This document shows positions 4,158 to 5,896 of a stretch of DNA of 5,896 nt, in pieces (positions within the stretch are counted from its first letter, which is position 1; every line of letters begins with the position of its first letter). Location of the stretch: NCBI GenBank assembly GCA_964356135.1, contig CAYHGV010000126.1:1-5896 (forward strand). Reading direction: 5' to 3'. The stretch is from CAYHGV01 sp964356135. GTDB lineage: Bacteria > Hydrothermota > Tepidihabitantia > CAYHGV01. Both the position numbers and the translations under genes were made by a program. A model generated the notes under the pieces. That model made no database searches. It saw only the letters and a program-made list of their open reading frames with translations, and was not told the origin of the DNA.

Positions 4158-5780
4158 TTAGCCCTCAAGAATCATGAATACGACCCGGCGGTTTTTCGCC
4201 ATTCCTTCTTCAGTGTCGTTGGGCGCAATGGGTTCGTCTTCGCCGTAGCCTTTGGCAACGAGCCGGTTGGCTGAGATTCCGTGTTTGTCAACAAGATAGG
4301 TTTTAACCGAGGCTGCCCGGTCATCGGAAAGTTTTTTGTTGTAGGAGTTTGAACCGCGCGCATCGGTATGCCCCTGGATTTCGACTTTGATTGAGGGGTT
4401 TTCTTTCAATACCTTTGCCGCTTCATCGAGGATCGGATACGATTCGGGGAGTATCTCGGCAGATGCGGTTTTGAAATTGATACCCCGGAAGGTTATTTTC
4501 ATTCCCTTTTTGACCAGGGCGATTTCTTTTGTAAGTTCGATCGTCTTGGCTTTGGCGGAGATGGTGTTGTCCTGGGCAATGTAATCTAAAGCCGCAGCCG
4601 TTACCTTGTATTCGCCGGGGTAGAGTTTAACACTGAATTCACCGTTTTTGTCGGTTGTGATCGGTTTGATCGAAGCAAGCTCGAACGTGACGGTCGCACC
4701 GGCGATTCCGTTTTTCGTCTCCCGGTCGACAACCTTTCCTTTCACCAGGACGTCCTTATACTTGATACCGGTGAAGATGACCTCGACGACATCACCGATC
4801 AGAACATCGGCTTTCTTTTCGCCATCGACGTACCAGGTTGGGGTTACCTTGACCGAGTAGGGTCCGGGAAGCAGACTGTCGATTCGAGCGATGCCATCAC
4901 CGCTGGTTATTGCTGCCGGGATATCGGTGCCGGGGAAGGTCACTTGAGCGAGGATTGGCTGGTCTTGTTCGTCATAGACTTTGACGATAATCGAGCCGTA
5001 GCGAATCTTTTTTTCCGGGGTTGAATACATGATGCCGAGACTCACCTGGTCGATATAACGGCTACCTCCGGGCGAAATAGCTTTTGCATCGTTATTAAAG
5101 CCGATATCGGCACCGTATTCGAATGCCATGCCCATGGGGAACGCAATTCTCAGTCCCGGGGTGACGAGTAACGGTTTTAAAGAATCGTATTGGGCGCCGG
5201 TAACTTCAACGAACGGATTAAAAACAGAAAAGAGGAATTCAAGCCCGGCTCCGTATTCAATACCGGTTTGATAATGGGAGGTATAGCCGCCATTTAAGTG
5301 TAAACCGAGGGGGCCAGACTTAAACGAGACGAGGCCTTTAGCGCCGTATCCTACTTCTGCATCACCAAAGATATCGTTACTGCCTTTGGTTGGAATGAAG
5401 CCCAAACCCAGAATCCCGAAGCCGAACGAACCAACCTTTTTCGACAACCGGGCATTTACTTCCACATCCCAGAGGGCGCTGTGAAAACTCGAATCGGGCG
5501 AGTCGATCGGATACCGTAAAATATAGCCGGGGACTACGGAAAAATCCATGAACGAGAACGGGGTATAAGTTAGCGGTAATCGGATAACAGCGTCGTTCCA
5601 GGTCTTTATTTTGCCGTCGTTCACATGCTCGGCTCCCTGGTTGATACCGGCAAAGGTGAGTCCGATTCCGAATCCACCTTTATCCATCACCGTCGCGTCC
5701 CAAACCCGGAACAGACCTTTTCCGCCGGTGAGGGTCGGTGAAGTAAAAATAAGTGACGCTAACAGTATTTGAGCTATCAT
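4158..5780 (-). CDS. OmpA-family outer-membrane protein with two internal beta-sandwich domains
   Basis: This 540-residue protein probably anchors the outer membrane to peptidoglycan. Residues 1-18 form a short hydrophobic signal peptide (MIAQILLASLIFTS), without the usual basic N-terminus. Residues about 20-255 alternate in outer-membrane beta-strand fashion (many Gly and aromatic residues), consistent with a small barrel. Two CarboxypepD_reg/Ig-like modules follow: about 262-340 (SIIVKVYDEQDQPILAQVTF, LLPGPYSVKVTP) and 343-422 (VKGKVVDRETKNGIAGATV, TDKNGEFSVKLYPGEYKVT). The OmpA peptidoglycan-binding domain is at about 430-540, with GHTDARGS, NKKLSDDRAASVKTYL, GYGEDEPIAPN and NRRVVF. Asp473 and Arg488 occupy the positions that hold the diaminopimelate of peptidoglycan in OmpA, with the same 15-residue spacing. 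The ATG has an ideal ribosome binding site (AAGGAGT, 5786-5792, five bases upstream). The gene is monocistronic within view and convergent with the anti-sigma operon. Its signal sequence favours export despite the missing charge. Confidence 0.9.
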   Translation of the reverse strand: MIAQILLASLIFTSPTLTGGKGLFRVWDATVMDKGGFGIGLTFAGINQGAEHVNDGKIKTWNDAVIRLPLTYTPFSFMDFSVVPGYILRYPIDSPDSSFHSALWDVEVNARLSKKVGSFGFGILGLGFIPTKGSNDIFGDAEVGYGAKGLVSFKSGPLGLHLNGGYTSHYQTGIEYGAGLEFLFSVFNPFVEVTGAQYDSLKPLLVTPGLRIAFPMGMAFEYGADIGFNNDAKAISPGGSRYIDQVSLGIMYSTPEKKIRYGSIIVKVYDEQDQPILAQVTFPGTDIPAAITSGDGIARIDSLLPGPYSVKVTPTWYVDGEKKADVLIGDVVEVIFTGIKYKDVLVKGKVVDRETKNGIAGATVTFELASIKPITTDKNGEFSVKLYPGEYKVTAAALDYIAQDNTISAKAKTIELTKEIALVKKGMKITFRGINFKTASAEILPESYPILDEAAKVLKENPSIKVEIQGHTDARGSNSYNKKLSDDRAASVKTYLVDKHGISANRLVAKGYGEDEPIAPNDTEEGMAKNRRVVFMILEG

Positions 5781-5785
5781 TTGTC

Positions 5786-5792
5786 ACTCCTT
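5786..5792 (-). promoter_or_regulatory. Ribosome binding site of the OmpA-family gene
   Basis: Read on the minus strand, AAGGAGT precedes the ATG at 5780 by five bases. It is the strongest Shine-Dalgarno match on this strand near the gene and fixes the start. It fits an abundant structural protein. The rest of the leader to the window edge shows no convincing -35/-10 pair, so the promoter may be weak, non-housekeeping, or outside the window. Confidence 0.8.
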
Positions 5793-5822
5793 TTTTGATT
5801 GTTTGTTTGGTGATTGAGGTTG

Positions 5823-5890
5823 ATAAATTGCGCACCCCCTGTTAGTGTGGTGTTTCTTACAGATCTTTACATTTGGAAGTGGCAATTTAT
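5823..5890. repeat. Widely spaced 9-bp inverted repeat in the OmpA-family gene leader
   Basis: ATAAATTGC (5823-5831) is the exact reverse complement of GCAATTTAT (5882-5890), 50 bases apart, within the 116-base stretch upstream of the minus-strand gene. It could be a pair of operator half-sites or an mRNA leader stem, but it is AT-rich and may be coincidence. No coding potential is seen in 5781-5896. Confidence 0.3.
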
Positions 5891-5896
5891 TCATTA

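Noticed and set aside
5849..5890. Possible minus-strand promoter (TTGCCA -35) for the OmpA-family gene
   Set aside because: No hexamer at 16-18 bases resembles a -10 box well (best is TGTAAG at 18 bases), so it was not listed as a promoter.

Overview
The window looks like chromosome from a Gram-negative (diderm) bacterium of moderate GC content. It encodes a TonB-dependent outer-membrane receptor, an OmpA-type outer-membrane protein and a TonB-like periplasmic domain. None of the proteins resembles a familiar model species closely enough for a confident taxonomic call. The overall style (short palindromic intergenic repeats, an OmpA protein with internal regulatory-like beta domains, a zinc-finger/TonB fusion) reminds me of poorly cultured FCB-type or candidate-phylum lineages, but that is an impression only.

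Layout. Bases 2-58 probably hold the last 18 codons of a plus-strand gene. Bases 64-234 are non-coding and packed with inverted repeats (two compact hairpins, then a long imperfect one ending in eight T). A promoter at 242-268 leads directly into a cobalamin (B12) riboswitch (about 271-445). This controls a 618-residue TonB-dependent receptor of BtuB type (483-2339), probably by hiding its ribosome binding site. After a 133-base gap with a good housekeeping-type promoter (2406-2433) comes a two-gene operon: an ECF sigma factor (2473-3063), and overlapping it by 14 bases a 330-residue membrane protein (3050-4042). A bidirectional terminator (4059-4094) separates this from the convergent minus-strand gene for a 540-residue OmpA-family protein (4158-5780), whose leader occupies the end of the window.

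The most interesting element is the 3050-4042 product. Its N-terminus is a zinc-binding anti-sigma domain (His4, His29, Cys33, Cys36). It then has one membrane span, a long glycine-rich linker and a C-terminal TonB domain, the module that normally grips TonB-dependent receptors from the periplasm. The receptor just upstream lacks the N-terminal signalling domain used in classical FecA/FecR/FecI systems. This suggests, as inference only, a compact surface-signalling circuit in which the anti-sigma factor itself contacts an outer-membrane receptor through a TonB domain. A run of eight G in the linker could switch off the TonB half by slippage while leaving the anti-sigma half intact. The whole window has an envelope theme: B12 uptake, envelope-stress-type transcription control and outer membrane-peptidoglycan anchoring.
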